This document shows, one piece after another, positions 18,414 to 28,082 of a DNA stretch of 56,535 nt. The notes below the pieces were generated by a model. The model was given only the letters and a program-made list of their open reading frames with translations, had not been told where the DNA came from and ran no database searches. How positions within the stretch are numbered: position 1 is the stretch's first letter; the number at the start of each line of letters is the position of its first letter. The DNA lies in NCBI GenBank assembly GCA_003223115.1, contig QHXW01000011.1, positions 1-56,535 of the forward strand. Direction: 5' to 3'. Source of the DNA: Acidobacteriota bacterium (GTDB lineage Bacteria > Acidobacteriota > Terriglobia > Bryobacterales > Bryobacteraceae). The position numbers and the translations under genes were made by a program.

Positions 18414-19331
18414 ATGCCTGAGTACTCGATCGGTCTGGACCTCGGCGGCACGAATCTGCGGGCGGCCGCGGTCAGCCGGGAAGGTGACATCCTGGAGAAA
18501 ATCTCCGTCAGCGCCAGCCCTCAGAAAGGGCGGGAACACCTTCTGGGAGAGATGGTGGCGGTGATTGGTGACCTGCGATCGCGATGGGGTACGGGGCAGT
18601 TAGGCGGCATCGGCCTCGGTGTTCCGGGCTTTATTCTCCTGAAAGATGGCGTGATCCGCAACTCAAATAACCTCGCATGTCTCGAGGATTTCCCCTTTCG
18701 TGACGAAATGGAGCGGCGGCTTCAAACGCCGATCATTCTAGAAAACGACGGCAACGCAGCCGCTCTGGGTGAAAAGTGGAGAGGCGCCGGACGCGACGTT
18801 GACGACCTTGTCATGCTCACACTGGGCACGGGCATCGGAGGAGGCATCATCTCCCGGGGACGCGTGCTGCATGGATTTCTGGGGATGGCCGGCGAACTGG
18901 GGCATCTCACCGTGGTACCGAACGGCACTCCATGCGGCTGTGGTAACCGTGGGTGCCTGGAGAAACACGCGTCGGCCACTGCCATCACTTCGATGGCTCG
19001 CTTGCTGGGCCTGGGCGATGATCTGACATCCGCCGGCGTTTACTCGCTCGCCAGCAATGGAAACGAGCACGCGCAAACCGTTTTCCGCTGCATGGGAGAA
19101 GCTCTTGGAATAGCGTTGGCCATGATGGTGAATGTATTCAACTTTCCGCTTTACTTGCTGAGCGGGGGCGTCCTGCCGGCCTGGGATCGGTTCGCCCCGG
19201 CCATGTTGGAAGAAATGCAACGCCGTTCCTTCACTTTTCGGACGACGGAAACGAAAATCGAAAAGGCCATCCTGGGCAACGAAGCAGGGCTCTACGGAGC
19301 CGCTTATCTTCCCTGGATAGCGGCGAAGTGA
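18414..19331 (+). CDS. ROK-family sugar kinase (glucokinase-like)
   Basis: The 305-residue protein has the phosphate-binding motif GLDLGGTNLR (7-16), catalytic Asp in ENDGNAAALGE (D112), the ROK zinc site CGCGNRGCLE with C174, C176 and C181, and the sugar-binding ExGH at 161-164. There is no N-terminal HTH, so it is a kinase rather than a NagC/Mlc-type repressor. Glucose is the most common substrate of this branch, though others phosphorylate mannose, fructose or N-acetyl sugars. The xylulokinase gene starts 17 bases later, so both are likely co-transcribed as a sugar-phosphorylating pair. Confidence 0.9.
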   Translation: MPEYSIGLDLGGTNLRAAAVSREGDILEKISVSASPQKGREHLLGEMVAVIGDLRSRWGTGQLGGIGLGVPGFILLKDGVIRNSNNLACLEDFPFRDEMERRLQTPIILENDGNAAALGEKWRGAGRDVDDLVMLTLGTGIGGGIISRGRVLHGFLGMAGELGHLTVVPNGTPCGCGNRGCLEKHASATAITSMARLLGLGDDLTSAGVYSLASNGNEHAQTVFRCMGEALGIALAMMVNVFNFPLYLLSGGVLPAWDRFAPAMLEEMQRRSFTFRTTETKIEKAILGNEAGLYGAAYLPWIAAK

Positions 19332-19348
19332 TCACGGAGATCTGAGAA

Positions 19349-20839
19349 ATGTGGATGGGAATTGATGTCGGCACCGGGGGTACGCGCGCGCTACTGGTGG
19401 ATGAGCGGGGAAAAATCTGCGCGGGCTTCACGTCGCCGCACGACGAAATGCGCATGGAACGCCCGCTCTGGGCGGAACAGCATCCCGAGAATTGGTGGGA
19501 AGCGACGGTGAAAGCCATTCGCGGCGTACTGGCAGAATCGCGCATTTCCAGCTCCGACGTGTGCGGCATCGGGTTGTCAGGCCAGATGCACGGCCTTGTC
19601 ATTTTGGACAAGAGCAACCAGGTCATCCGTCCGGCTCTGATCTGGTGCGATCAGCGCAGCCAGGAACAAGTGGATGCCGTCAACCGGCGCATCGGCCGCG
19701 CCAGTATTCTGAACTACACAGCCAATCCGGTGCTCACGGGTTTCACGCTACCAAAATTGATGTGGGTGCGGGACCACGAGCCGAAACATTTCGAGCGCGT
19801 GCACAAAATGCTCCTGCCTAAGGATTATCTTCGCTTCCGGCTGACTGGCGAATTCGCCACTGAAGTTTCGGACGCATCCGGGACCGCTTTGTTCGATGTC
19901 ATACGGCGTGAATGGTCCGCGCCGATGCTGGAAGCTCTAGGCATCGACCTGGCGATTCTGCCCCGCTGTTACGAATCAAGCGATGTGACGGGAATCGTGA
20001 CGCCGGCAGGGGCGGGTTCAACCGGACTCGCGCCGGGCACACCGGTGATCGGTGGCGGCGGCGACCAGGCGGCCAGCGCAGTAGGTAATGGCATCGTCGA
20101 GCCAGGGATCGTTTCCTGCACGCTGGGTACATCCGGTGTTGTGTTCGCTCACATGGAGCAGGTGGCCTACGATCCCTCCGGCCGGGTGCACACGTTCTGC
20201 CACGCGGTTCGCGATAAGTGGCACGTCATGGGCGTTACACAGGGCGCGGGCCTGAGCCTGCAATGGTTCAGGAATCAGCTAGCGCCGGGCGAGGACTACG
20301 ACGCGCTGATGACTGTAGCCGCGAAAGCGCCCGCCGGTTCACAAGGTTTGTTCTGGCTCCCCTATCTCATGGGCGAACGCACTCCCCACCTGGATGCCAG
20401 GGCGCGCGGCGGCTGGATCGGCTTAACGGCAAGACACCAACGGGCAGATTTGGTTCGTGCCCTCATTGAAGGCGTCAGCTACAGTCAAAAAGATTGCCTG
20501 GACATCATCGAGCAACTTGGTGTCCCAGTACATTCGGTACGCGTCTCCGGTGGCGGCGGCCGCAGCCCGTTCTGGCGGCAGTTACTGGCCGATGTGCTCG
20601 CAAAGCCGGTGGTAACTCTGGCGACTCAGGAAGGTTCCGCATACGGTGCGGCCCTACTGGCTCTGGTCGGCACAGGAACGTACAGCTCGGTTCCCGAGGT
20701 GTGCCGCGCCGCGATTCGCGAGACGGAAAAAGTAACGCCGCGCCCCGAGAATTCCGCCGTGTATCAGGACGGCCATTCCATTTTTCGCACTTTATATCCC
20801 GCGTTGAAGCCCGCTTACCACATGATTGCCCAACTGTAG
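19349..20839 (+). CDS. xylB: xylulokinase (FGGY family)
   Basis: The 496-residue protein is full length. It opens with GIDVGTGGTRALLVD (ATP-site loop), has the xylulose-specific SGQMHG (75-80 region), the DASGT motif, the catalytic Asp in GGGGDQA, and the C-terminal adenine site VSGGGGRSPFW. It converts D-xylulose to D-xylulose 5-phosphate, feeding the same pentose phosphate pathway as the transaldolase at the start of the window. It follows the ROK kinase closely. No xylose isomerase or sugar transporter is in view. Ends in TAG. Confidence 0.93.
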   Translation: MWMGIDVGTGGTRALLVDERGKICAGFTSPHDEMRMERPLWAEQHPENWWEATVKAIRGVLAESRISSSDVCGIGLSGQMHGLVILDKSNQVIRPALIWCDQRSQEQVDAVNRRIGRASILNYTANPVLTGFTLPKLMWVRDHEPKHFERVHKMLLPKDYLRFRLTGEFATEVSDASGTALFDVIRREWSAPMLEALGIDLAILPRCYESSDVTGIVTPAGAGSTGLAPGTPVIGGGGDQAASAVGNGIVEPGIVSCTLGTSGVVFAHMEQVAYDPSGRVHTFCHAVRDKWHVMGVTQGAGLSLQWFRNQLAPGEDYDALMTVAAKAPAGSQGLFWLPYLMGERTPHLDARARGGWIGLTARHQRADLVRALIEGVSYSQKDCLDIIEQLGVPVHSVRVSGGGGRSPFWRQLLADVLAKPVVTLATQEGSAYGAALLALVGTGTYSSVPEVCRAAIRETEKVTPRPENSAVYQDGHSIFRTLYPALKPAYHMIAQL

Positions 20840-21011
20840 CCGACGTTTGACCGAAAAACCGCAACGCGGTTACGACACGCCGACGTGATCCGCCGCGGTC
20901 ATGCGAGTTTTAAGACAGCTAAGCCGATTTGGTTGTGCCGAATTGTACAAGAGTGCATCCTGTTCACCTTTTGGCAGCGTAATTGCACCTTCCATGACAC
21001 CACGCGTTCTA

Positions 21012-21028
21012 GATTCGCGTCACGAATC
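21012..21028. promoter_or_regulatory. short inverted repeat in the leader of the fusion gene
   Basis: GATTCG (21012-21017) and CGAATC (21023-21028) are a perfect 6-base inverted repeat about 30 bases before the start codon. It could be an operator half-site pair or an mRNA hairpin. The rest of the 217-base gap after xylB shows one other small hairpin (20857-20871) and no RNA gene. Confidence 0.3.
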
Positions 21029-21056
21029 GAGTTGTCGCTATCCTTAGGAGAAAATT

Positions 21057-23855
21057 ATGGGCCACACACACACAATCATTGTTTTTTCACACCTTCGCTG
21101 GGACTTTGTGTATCAAAGGCCGCAGCATTTGCTGTCCCGCCTCGCGACGAAGTGCCGTGTAATCTTTATAGAGGAACCCATTTTTGACGAGAGCGGAACG
21201 CATTACTGGGAGAAGAAAAATCCTGAATCGAACGTGCTCGTCTGCCGTCCGCACACTGACATTCCGAGTCCAGGATATTCAGACAGCCAAATCCCTCTTC
21301 TAAAAACTTTGGTCCGCGAGCTCATCCACCAGGAGAACATCACAGATTACGTCTTGTGGTTTTACACACCGATGGCGCTTCCGCTGGCCGAGAACCTGCG
21401 GCCCCAAGCGGTGATCTATGACTGCATGGATGAGCTCTCGGCATTCTTGAACGCGCCGCCGGAGTTACTGGAGCGGGAAGCGGCATTATTGAAGCTCGCG
21501 GACCTGGTTTTCACGGGCGGCCCAAGCCTCTACCGCGCCAAGAAAGACCGCCATCCCGACGTCCATTGTTTCCCGAGCAGCGTGGATGCGCCACACTTCG
21601 GAAAAGCCCGTGGCTCGAGCTCCGAAGCGCCTGACCAAGCGGGTCTGCCTCACCCGCGGCTTGGCTTTTTTGGCGTTATCGACGAGAGGCTCGATCTGAA
21701 TCTGCTGGACCAGCTTGCCGCCTCACATCCTGAATGGCAGATCCTGATGGTGGGTCCGGTGGTGAAGATCGATCCGGCGACGTTACCGCGACACAAAAAT
21801 CTGCACTATTTTGGCCAGCGCGGGTACGCCGAGTTGCCTGGATTTCTGGCCGGCTGGGACGTGTGCCTGCTGCCGTTCGCCCGTAATCAATCGACTAAGT
21901 TCATCAGTCCCACTAAGACGCTGGAGTACATGGCGGCTGAAAAGCCCATCGTCAGCACGCCCATTACTGATGTCGCAGAGCCCTACGCCGATATCGTTTA
22001 TCTCGGCTCGACACCCGAGGCCTTCATCGCGGGCTGCGAAAAGGCGCTCGCTTCATCTCGTGCCGATCGCACTTCGCGGCTTGCGAAAATGCGCGACGTA
22101 CTGGCGCGAACGTCATGGGACCAAACCGCGAACGACATGGAGGAGTTGGTCTTGAAATCCATCAGCAAGAGCGCGAATCTTCCCGACGGCGTGTTCGCGC
22201 CGACCCACACGACTACGGCCAGCGGATCGGGCGAAGAATCGGTCCGCTGGGCGCCCTCGACGATCGTCGTTGGAGCCGGACCTACGGGCCTGAGTGCCGC
22301 TTACCACTTGGGCGAAGACGCTCTGCTGCTGGAGCAAAACGACGGCGTGGGCGGATGGTGCCGATCTGTTGAAGCCAGTGGGTTCACATTCGACTATGCC
22401 GGACACATCATGTTTTCGAATGAGCCGTACGTACACCAGCTCTATAAAATGCTGCTGGGCGACAACGTTCACTGGCAGGATCGCGAAGCCTGGATTTACA
22501 GCAAGGACGTTTATACGCGCTACCCGTTCCAGGGTTCGCTCTACGGCCTTCCGGCGAACGTGATCAAAGAATGCATAACCGGAGCGATTGAAGCCCGCTT
22601 CGGCAGTTTGAGGGCAAAGAAGGGTGATTCAGCCAATGCCGCATCGAACACCGTGCATGTAAACGGAACGCGGGGTGGCACCAACGGGCATGCCAATGGC
22701 AGCGACAAAGCCAATAGACATTTCAATGGAATTGGCCTGAAAGCCAATGGGTCCAACGGCCATTGCAAAGTCGAACCGGTGAACGATTGCTGTGCGGACG
22801 GGATTCTCGAAAGCACCGCTGCACTGGCACAACCCGCACCGGCGGAACGCATATCGGGCGAGCCGTGCAACTTCGAAGAGTTCATCTATAAGATCTGGGG
22901 CGCGGGAATCGCCAAACACTTTGCGATTCCGTACAACAAGAAACTGTGGGCGGTACCGCTCAGCGAGATGGAGACTTCATGGCTGGGTGGCCGCGTCCCC
23001 ATGCCTGATCTGGAAGAGCTGATCGAAGGCGCACTTTCGCCCTTATCCAAGCCCATGGGGCCGAACGCCCGTTTCGGATATCCGTTGCGAGGCGGGTTCC
23101 AGGCGCTTATGGAGGGGTTCCTGCCGCACTTGAAGGGGCAGCTCCGCTACAACAGCCGCGTGGAAAAAGTGTCGCCCAGCCGGCACGAGCTCACTTTGGA
23201 CGACGGGACAGAGATGAAATACGAGCATCTCATCAGTACCATGCCGCTGCCGGTTCTCATCCGTTCAATGAGCGATGAAGCTCCGCGCGAAATCCGCGAG
23301 GCTGCCCGGTCGCTGCGGCATGTGTCGGTACGCTGCGTCCACATCGGCGTGGGCCGCGAGAACATTACCGACAAGCACTGGATTTACTACCCCGAAGACA
23401 CGGTGTTCCATCGCATCTTTGTGCAAGGCAACGCCAGCCCCCACTGCAATCCGCCGGGCGGCTTCGGGTTCACATGCGAGATCACCTACTCGCCACACAA
23501 GCCTCTTCCCTGTGATGGCGATGCGCTCATCGAACGCTGCATCGACGATGCCCGCCGTGTGGGATTCATTGGGCAGGACGATCCGATTTGGGAAGCAATG
23601 CAGTGCGACTTGCCTTATGCCTACGTGGTTTATGACCACGGCCGGACAAAGAGCGTGGCGCGGATCCGTGAGTGGCTGGCCGAGCAGGACATCATTCTCG
23701 CCGGCCGCTACGGCGAGTGGGAATATTACAATTCAGACCACGCTTTCATCGCGGGCCAGAAGGCTGCCGACACAGTAATAGAACTCAAACAGGAACGGAT
23801 GAACGTAGGCGATCTGCTATCCAATTCCTGGGAGCTGAGTAGCAGCCAGGTCTGA
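21057..23855 (+). CDS. glycosyltransferase fused to a UDP-galactopyranose-mutase-like flavoprotein
   Basis: The 932-residue protein has two parts. Residues 1 to about 370 are a GT-B glycosyltransferase: DFVYQRPQHLLSRLA at the start, a linker strand CLLPFARN, and the donor-site motif SPTKTLEYMAAEKPIV. Residues about 400 to 915 start with a dinucleotide-binding motif VVGAGPTGLSAAYHL and continue with YPFQGSLYGLP, GIAKHFAIPYNKKLW and a C-terminal DHAFIAGQKAA, the pattern of UDP-galactopyranose mutase and related flavin oxidoreductases. An Asn/Gly/His-rich insert occupies about 521-595. The mutase makes UDP-galactofuranose; the transferase could use it. TTAGGAGAAA precedes the ATG. No frameshift is seen. 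Confidence 0.85.
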   Translation: MGHTHTIIVFSHLRWDFVYQRPQHLLSRLATKCRVIFIEEPIFDESGTHYWEKKNPESNVLVCRPHTDIPSPGYSDSQIPLLKTLVRELIHQENITDYVLWFYTPMALPLAENLRPQAVIYDCMDELSAFLNAPPELLEREAALLKLADLVFTGGPSLYRAKKDRHPDVHCFPSSVDAPHFGKARGSSSEAPDQAGLPHPRLGFFGVIDERLDLNLLDQLAASHPEWQILMVGPVVKIDPATLPRHKNLHYFGQRGYAELPGFLAGWDVCLLPFARNQSTKFISPTKTLEYMAAEKPIVSTPITDVAEPYADIVYLGSTPEAFIAGCEKALASSRADRTSRLAKMRDVLARTSWDQTANDMEELVLKSISKSANLPDGVFAPTHTTTASGSGEESVRWAPSTIVVGAGPTGLSAAYHLGEDALLLEQNDGVGGWCRSVEASGFTFDYAGHIMFSNEPYVHQLYKMLLGDNVHWQDREAWIYSKDVYTRYPFQGSLYGLPANVIKECITGAIEARFGSLRAKKGDSANAASNTVHVNGTRGGTNGHANGSDKANRHFNGIGLKANGSNGHCKVEPVNDCCADGILESTAALAQPAPAERISGEPCNFEEFIYKIWGAGIAKHFAIPYNKKLWAVPLSEMETSWLGGRVPMPDLEELIEGALSPLSKPMGPNARFGYPLRGGFQALMEGFLPHLKGQLRYNSRVEKVSPSRHELTLDDGTEMKYEHLISTMPLPVLIRSMSDEAPREIREAARSLRHVSVRCVHIGVGRENITDKHWIYYPEDTVFHRIFVQGNASPHCNPPGGFGFTCEITYSPHKPLPCDGDALIERCIDDARRVGFIGQDDPIWEAMQCDLPYAYVVYDHGRTKSVARIREWLAEQDIILAGRYGEWEYYNSDHAFIAGQKAADTVIELKQERMNVGDLLSNSWELSSSQV

Positions 23856-23888
23856 TCCAACCTCCAAATTTCGTTTACGGTGAAAGAA

Positions 23889-23913
23889 GAGGCCTGGCGC
23901 TGAGCCGGGCCTC
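23889..23913 (+). terminator. GC-rich hairpin after the fusion gene
   Basis: A 10-bp stem, GAGGCCTGGC with GCCGGGCCTC (one G-T pair), encloses a 5-base loop 33 bases after the fusion gene's stop. There is no T-run, so it would be a weak or factor-assisted terminator or an mRNA-stabilising hairpin. Confidence 0.45.
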
Positions 23914-23970
23914 CGATTCGCCACGCAGATCGGCAATTCCGCCGCCGTTGCCTGCAATAGAATAGACCAC

Positions 23971-25287
23971 ATGCGAAGCAGGCTGGTGCTTGGTTTGGTG
24001 GTGTTGTCTGTTTTTCAAATCCTTTCTCGTGGGGACGACGTGCCGCTTCGCGCGGGTGTGGCGCGCATCGAAATCACTCCTTCGAGCTTCATGGATATGT
24101 ATGGCTATGCCAACCGCAAGTGCGGGCGCGCCAACGGAACGCATGACCCGCTATCCGCGAAGGTGCTGGTACTGGCAGCGGGCGATTCGCGCATGGCGAT
24201 CGTGACGCTAGACCTCGGCAGCATCGCTTCGGAAAATCTACGCCGCGAGGTGAAAGACAAGCTGGGCATACCGTTGCTGCTGCTCTCGGTTTCTCACACG
24301 CACTCCGGCCCTTCGTTCTTGCCCAGTTGGGAGGGCGCGCGCAGCATCACGCCTCCCACGTTCGAGCCGTCGCCTTACCAGGTTGAGCTCGAAGCAAAAA
24401 TCCTGGGCGCAATCCGGGAGGCTGCATCCAATCTGTTTCCAGCGCGGCTGGGCGTCGGATACGGATCGCTGCAATTGGGTTACAACCGGCTGCTGCTGCG
24501 CGACAACGGCCGCGCCAGAGCGCTGTTCGACAACATGGAGCGCGTCCCGTACGGCCCGCTCGATCCCGGATTCACTCTGCTGCGCGTGGAAGATACTTCG
24601 AGCGGCGCCACCCGAGCGCTTGTGGTGCATTACGCCTGTCACGCCGTGGTGCTCGGGCCCACAAGCTGCAAATATTCCGCCGATTATCCAGGCGAGCTTC
24701 AAGCCAAAGTGGAGAAGGCCATGCCGGGAACGCAATGTATGTTCGTTCAGGGGGGCGCGGGCGATATCAATCCCCTGTTTGAAGGACGGACGGGCGACGA
24801 AGCTAAAGATTTCGCCACCATGCAAACCATGGGCGATTTGCTGGCCGACGAAGTCCTGCGCCGAGTGAACGAGATCAGATCCACCTCACCCAACCGGTAT
24901 CCCATCGAATCCAACAGCGAGACGTTGAAATTTCCGGACCGCTGGCATAAAGACCGGGGCCTCGAGATCGGAATTACGACGGTACTGATCAACCGCGAAA
25001 TTGCCATTGCCGCTGTGCCGGGTGAACCCATGCACCGGCTGCAGACGTTCTGGAAAAAGCATGCCGGCCAGGACGTGCCGTATCCGCTGTTCTACGGTTA
25101 CACCTACAGTGCGGGAGGCGTGTGGCCCAGCTATATTCCGGACATCCGTTCGGCTGCGTACGGCGGTTACGGAGCGGACGTCAATACCGAGGTGGACCTT
25201 GGCGCAGGCGAGACCATCATGCAGCACCACCTGATCAATCTTTACCGGCTCCTGGGAATGTGGAAAGACAAGCCCGGACTCCCGTAG
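23971..25287 (+). CDS. exported neutral/alkaline ceramidase-like protein
   Basis: The 438-residue protein has a signal peptide (about 1-20) and the N-terminal domain of the neutral ceramidase family: 'AGVARIEITP' strand, SHTHSGP with two His (about 108-114), HYACHAVVLG, and the loop GGAGDINPL. These supply the zinc ligands and active site in ceramidases, which cut the amide bond of ceramide. The eukaryotic-type C-terminal immunoglobulin-like domain is missing, as in many short acidobacterial and planctomycetal members whose substrates are unknown. Ends in TAG; the following gene starts 59 bases on. Confidence 0.85.
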   Translation: MRSRLVLGLVVLSVFQILSRGDDVPLRAGVARIEITPSSFMDMYGYANRKCGRANGTHDPLSAKVLVLAAGDSRMAIVTLDLGSIASENLRREVKDKLGIPLLLLSVSHTHSGPSFLPSWEGARSITPPTFEPSPYQVELEAKILGAIREAASNLFPARLGVGYGSLQLGYNRLLLRDNGRARALFDNMERVPYGPLDPGFTLLRVEDTSSGATRALVVHYACHAVVLGPTSCKYSADYPGELQAKVEKAMPGTQCMFVQGGAGDINPLFEGRTGDEAKDFATMQTMGDLLADEVLRRVNEIRSTSPNRYPIESNSETLKFPDRWHKDRGLEIGITTVLINREIAIAAVPGEPMHRLQTFWKKHAGQDVPYPLFYGYTYSAGGVWPSYIPDIRSAAYGGYGADVNTEVDLGAGETIMQHHLINLYRLLGMWKDKPGLP

Positions 25288-25345
25288 CGTGCGGGCCAAT
25301 CCCAGGGGTGCTCCAGCGGCGCACCGCAGTATACTTGGATCACTT

Positions 25346-27037
25346 ATGGACGCAGAAAACTGGCACCGTTCACCGGCCGTCTTGCTGCTTGCTGCCGTCG
25401 TGCTTCCGCCGGCCGGAATCGTGCTGCTATGGATGCGCACAGGCACTGGCATCCTGAAGAAAATCTTTGGGTCGCTTCTGATGTTTGCCTGGGGCGTCAC
25501 GGCACTTGTGCTGTTTTTCGGCCTGCGCCTGGAACTGGACGGCAGCGGCTCCAGGCCGTTCGTCAATTTCTACCGGCCCGCGAGTCATTACGCAAAGCTC
25601 GAGCGCAGCCGCCAACTGCAGAAACTGCAGCCCGTGGTGGAGGTGAAAAAAAAGATCGCCGACACCGCAGTCGTCGCGGACCCGGCGCACGCGGAAGCAG
25701 AGCCTGCCCTACCCGGCCACACCCCTCGGAAGGAGACAGTCGCGCCCAGAAGCAAAGCCGGAAAGAATGCACAAGGCGTCTACTGGAGCGACTTCCTCGG
25801 GCCCCGCCGGGATGGCCACTACGATGGGATGCCGATCCTCACGACTTAGCCCACAGGAGGCTTGAAACCGCTTTGGCGACAGCCAATCGGCGGCGGCTAT
25901 GCCTCCTTTGTGGTGGCGGATGGTCACGCCTTCACCATTGAGCAACGACGCCAGCAGGAAGTGGTCACCGCGTACAACGTAGTCAGTGGACGTGAGTTGT
26001 GGGCGCACGGCTGGGATGCCTCGTTTCGCGAAGCACTGGGCGGTGATGGTCCGCGCGCCTGCCCTACCTGGCATGATGGGCGTGTGTACGCTCTGGGGGC
26101 GGCCGGAGAGCTTCGCTCGCTCGACGCAGAAACTGGCAAGCGCATCTGGTCGCGCAATATTCTTAGCGATAACGGCGCTCAGAACCTGCAGTGGGGCATG
26201 GCAGCCGCTCCGCTGGTGGTAGACGGCAAGGTGATTGTTCTCCCCGGCGGCTCTGCGGGCAAGTCTGTAGTCGCATACGACGAGCGTACCGGCGAGCCGT
26301 TGTGGAAGGTTCTCGGCAACGTACAAGCTTACACTTCTCCAATGCTGGTTACGCTCGCGGGAAAACGTCAGATCCTGGTGGTGAGCGCGCGGCGCATTCT
26401 AGGCCTGAATGTCGAGGACGGCTCGCTGATCTGGGAGTACCCGTGGGTGACCGGTATGGACATCAGCGTCGCCCAACCCATCGTGATCGGAGAGAACCGC
26501 GTATTCATTTCGGCGAGTTACGGCCATGGCGCGGCCGTGATTGAGGTCGCGCCCGCCGACAAGGGCTTTCGCGCGCAACAGGTATGGGCCAATGGCCGCA
26601 TAAAGAACAAGTTTTCGACTTCGGTTTTATACGAAGGTTACCTGTATGGACAGGTTCTTTTGGCCTCGGGCCATCTGGTTCTTACGACGGAAGAGGGTGA
26701 CGTAGTGCTGGTGAAGGCCACACCGGAACGTCATGAAGAGTTGGCGCGGTTCACGGCGATTTCCGGAAAAACCTGGAATGTGCCGGCAATCTCAGACGGC
26801 TATCTGTTGGTGCGCAACGCGCAGGAGATGGCCGGTTTTCGAATCGGTGTGAATTTAGGCAACAAAACGCCCAGCAGCCGGAACGCGTCTAATTCCCCTG
26901 CGCTTTCGCCTCCGCCGCAATGCGCTCATAGATGGCTTTGGCTTGCCGGTAGCGGTTCTGTGCTGGTTCCCGTTCATGGGGAAAATAATCGCTCCAAGCG
27001 CCGCCGAGCGAGGTCTGCCGGATCAGATGGTCGATAA
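25346..27037 (+). pseudogene. PQQ-type beta-propeller protein gene interrupted by an in-frame TAG
   Basis: From ATG 25346 the frame encodes two membrane helices (about 9-31 and 38-58), a polar linker and YWSDFLGPRRDGHYDGMPIL, then meets TAG at 25847-25849. The same frame continues without a shift as PTGGLKPLWRQPIGGGYASF and several propeller blades, the normal continuation in this family, where a Trp is expected at the stop position. A single G-to-A change (TGG to TAG) explains it. Downstream, TTG 25862 could restart a soluble fragment. The C terminus also runs on about 55 residues past the last blade, overlapping the opposite-strand gene. Possible readings are a nonsense pseudogene, readthrough, or a sequencing error. 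Confidence 0.75.
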
Positions 27038-28082
27038 AGCGCGCGAAAAATTCCGCGTCGGTGGAGCTGGCGCGCACTTTAGCACCATCCACAGACACAA
27101 ACACCGCCCCAGTGTGCACGCGGTGACCCTTTGCGTCCATACGCCGCGCGCATAGCCAGCCGCTCTGCGCAAACTCCTGGGAGACTTCGAGCAACGCGGG
27201 AGAACCCGGCACGGTTTTAGTATCCTGACTCGCAAGCACGACCCCGTTGCGCACCAGCTCGATTCTCCCGCTCATGGGCTTTGCCGCCAGCCAGCGGACC
27301 GAGACCCGAACCGTCCCTTTGTTTTTCAACCGGACTTCGTCGCCCGGCTGCGCGGTTCCATTCACATTGAAATCCAGAAACTCGTCATGTGCGCCGCGGG
27401 ACACCACCGTTCGGCCTTTGGCGAGGCCTTCAATCCAGCCGCTGTAGCTCAGTTTTCCTCCAGTAATCCGCACGTACGTCAACAGTGTTCCGGGCGCCTC
27501 GTGCCGGTTGCACGGGAAGTCTGTCGACGCGGTAAATCCCGGCCGGAACCCGCAGTTCAGCAACCTGTAATACGCCTGGATCGCGCTCTCGCCGCCATTC
27601 ACATCTTCCATAAGAAAGTCGATGGACTCGAGCGCAGTTTCCACCGGATATTCGAGCGGCGAACAGCAGTCCAGGTCCTTCGGAATGTCGATATGGAGAT
27701 ACTGCATGTGAGCGAGGCCCACGACGGCCCCCTGCTGTTTCGCCCACCCAATCACCGGGTAGGTGTATTCAGAGAATTTTTTCTCGCCATGCCGGAGCCC
27801 CAGCAGGATGAGATGCCCGCCGATGGCCTTCTGCTCGAAAGTCACCCCGCGTGGATCGTAGTGCCACTCGGCATCCCAATGCAGGATCTGCTGTCGCGTG
27901 GATTGAGGAACATCCTTTCCATTGATCTTCGGAAGATCTCGCGGCGCATCGCGCACCTCGGCATTGCCCATGTCGGCTAACAACCCGACAACCGCAAGAT
28001 GGTTTGTCTGCATGCGCGCGAAAATATCTTCGGGCGTGACCGTGAGACCTCCGGCGACACCGCAATCCAGGTGCACGTGCAC
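26889..28082 (-). CDS. CehA/McbA-type PHP-domain metallohydrolase, 5' end possibly lost
   Basis: Predicted 397 residues from GTG 28082. The first residues are already the PHP metal-binding motif HVHLD, normally preceded by a signal peptide and a leader domain. In-frame codons upstream (PPVWFAGVV) look homologous but end at a TGA at 28149-28151 with no usable start. Further PHP features are GLAHMQY (His ligand), and FRPGFTASTDFPCNRHE near residue 190. A beta-sandwich tail follows (about 250-350). The family includes carbaryl hydrolase CehA and other amide or ester hydrolases, usually exported. Ends in TAG; its last 149 bases overlap the extended end of the PQQ frame on the other strand. Confidence 0.7.
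   Translation of the reverse strand: MHVHLDCGVAGGLTVTPEDIFARMQTNHLAVVGLLADMGNAEVRDAPRDLPKINGKDVPQSTRQQILHWDAEWHYDPRGVTFEQKAIGGHLILLGLRHGEKKFSEYTYPVIGWAKQQGAVVGLAHMQYLHIDIPKDLDCCSPLEYPVETALESIDFLMEDVNGGESAIQAYYRLLNCGFRPGFTASTDFPCNRHEAPGTLLTYVRITGGKLSYSGWIEGLAKGRTVVSRGAHDEFLDFNVNGTAQPGDEVRLKNKGTVRVSVRWLAAKPMSGRIELVRNGVVLASQDTKTVPGSPALLEVSQEFAQSGWLCARRMDAKGHRVHTGAVFVSVDGAKVRASSTDAEFFARFIDHLIRQTSLGGAWSDYFPHEREPAQNRYRQAKAIYERIAAEAKAQGN

Noticed and set aside
20857-20871. A rho-independent terminator after xylB
   Set aside because: The 6-bp hairpin is preceded, not followed, by the A/T run for the plus strand; it would work only for the minus strand, where there is no gene.
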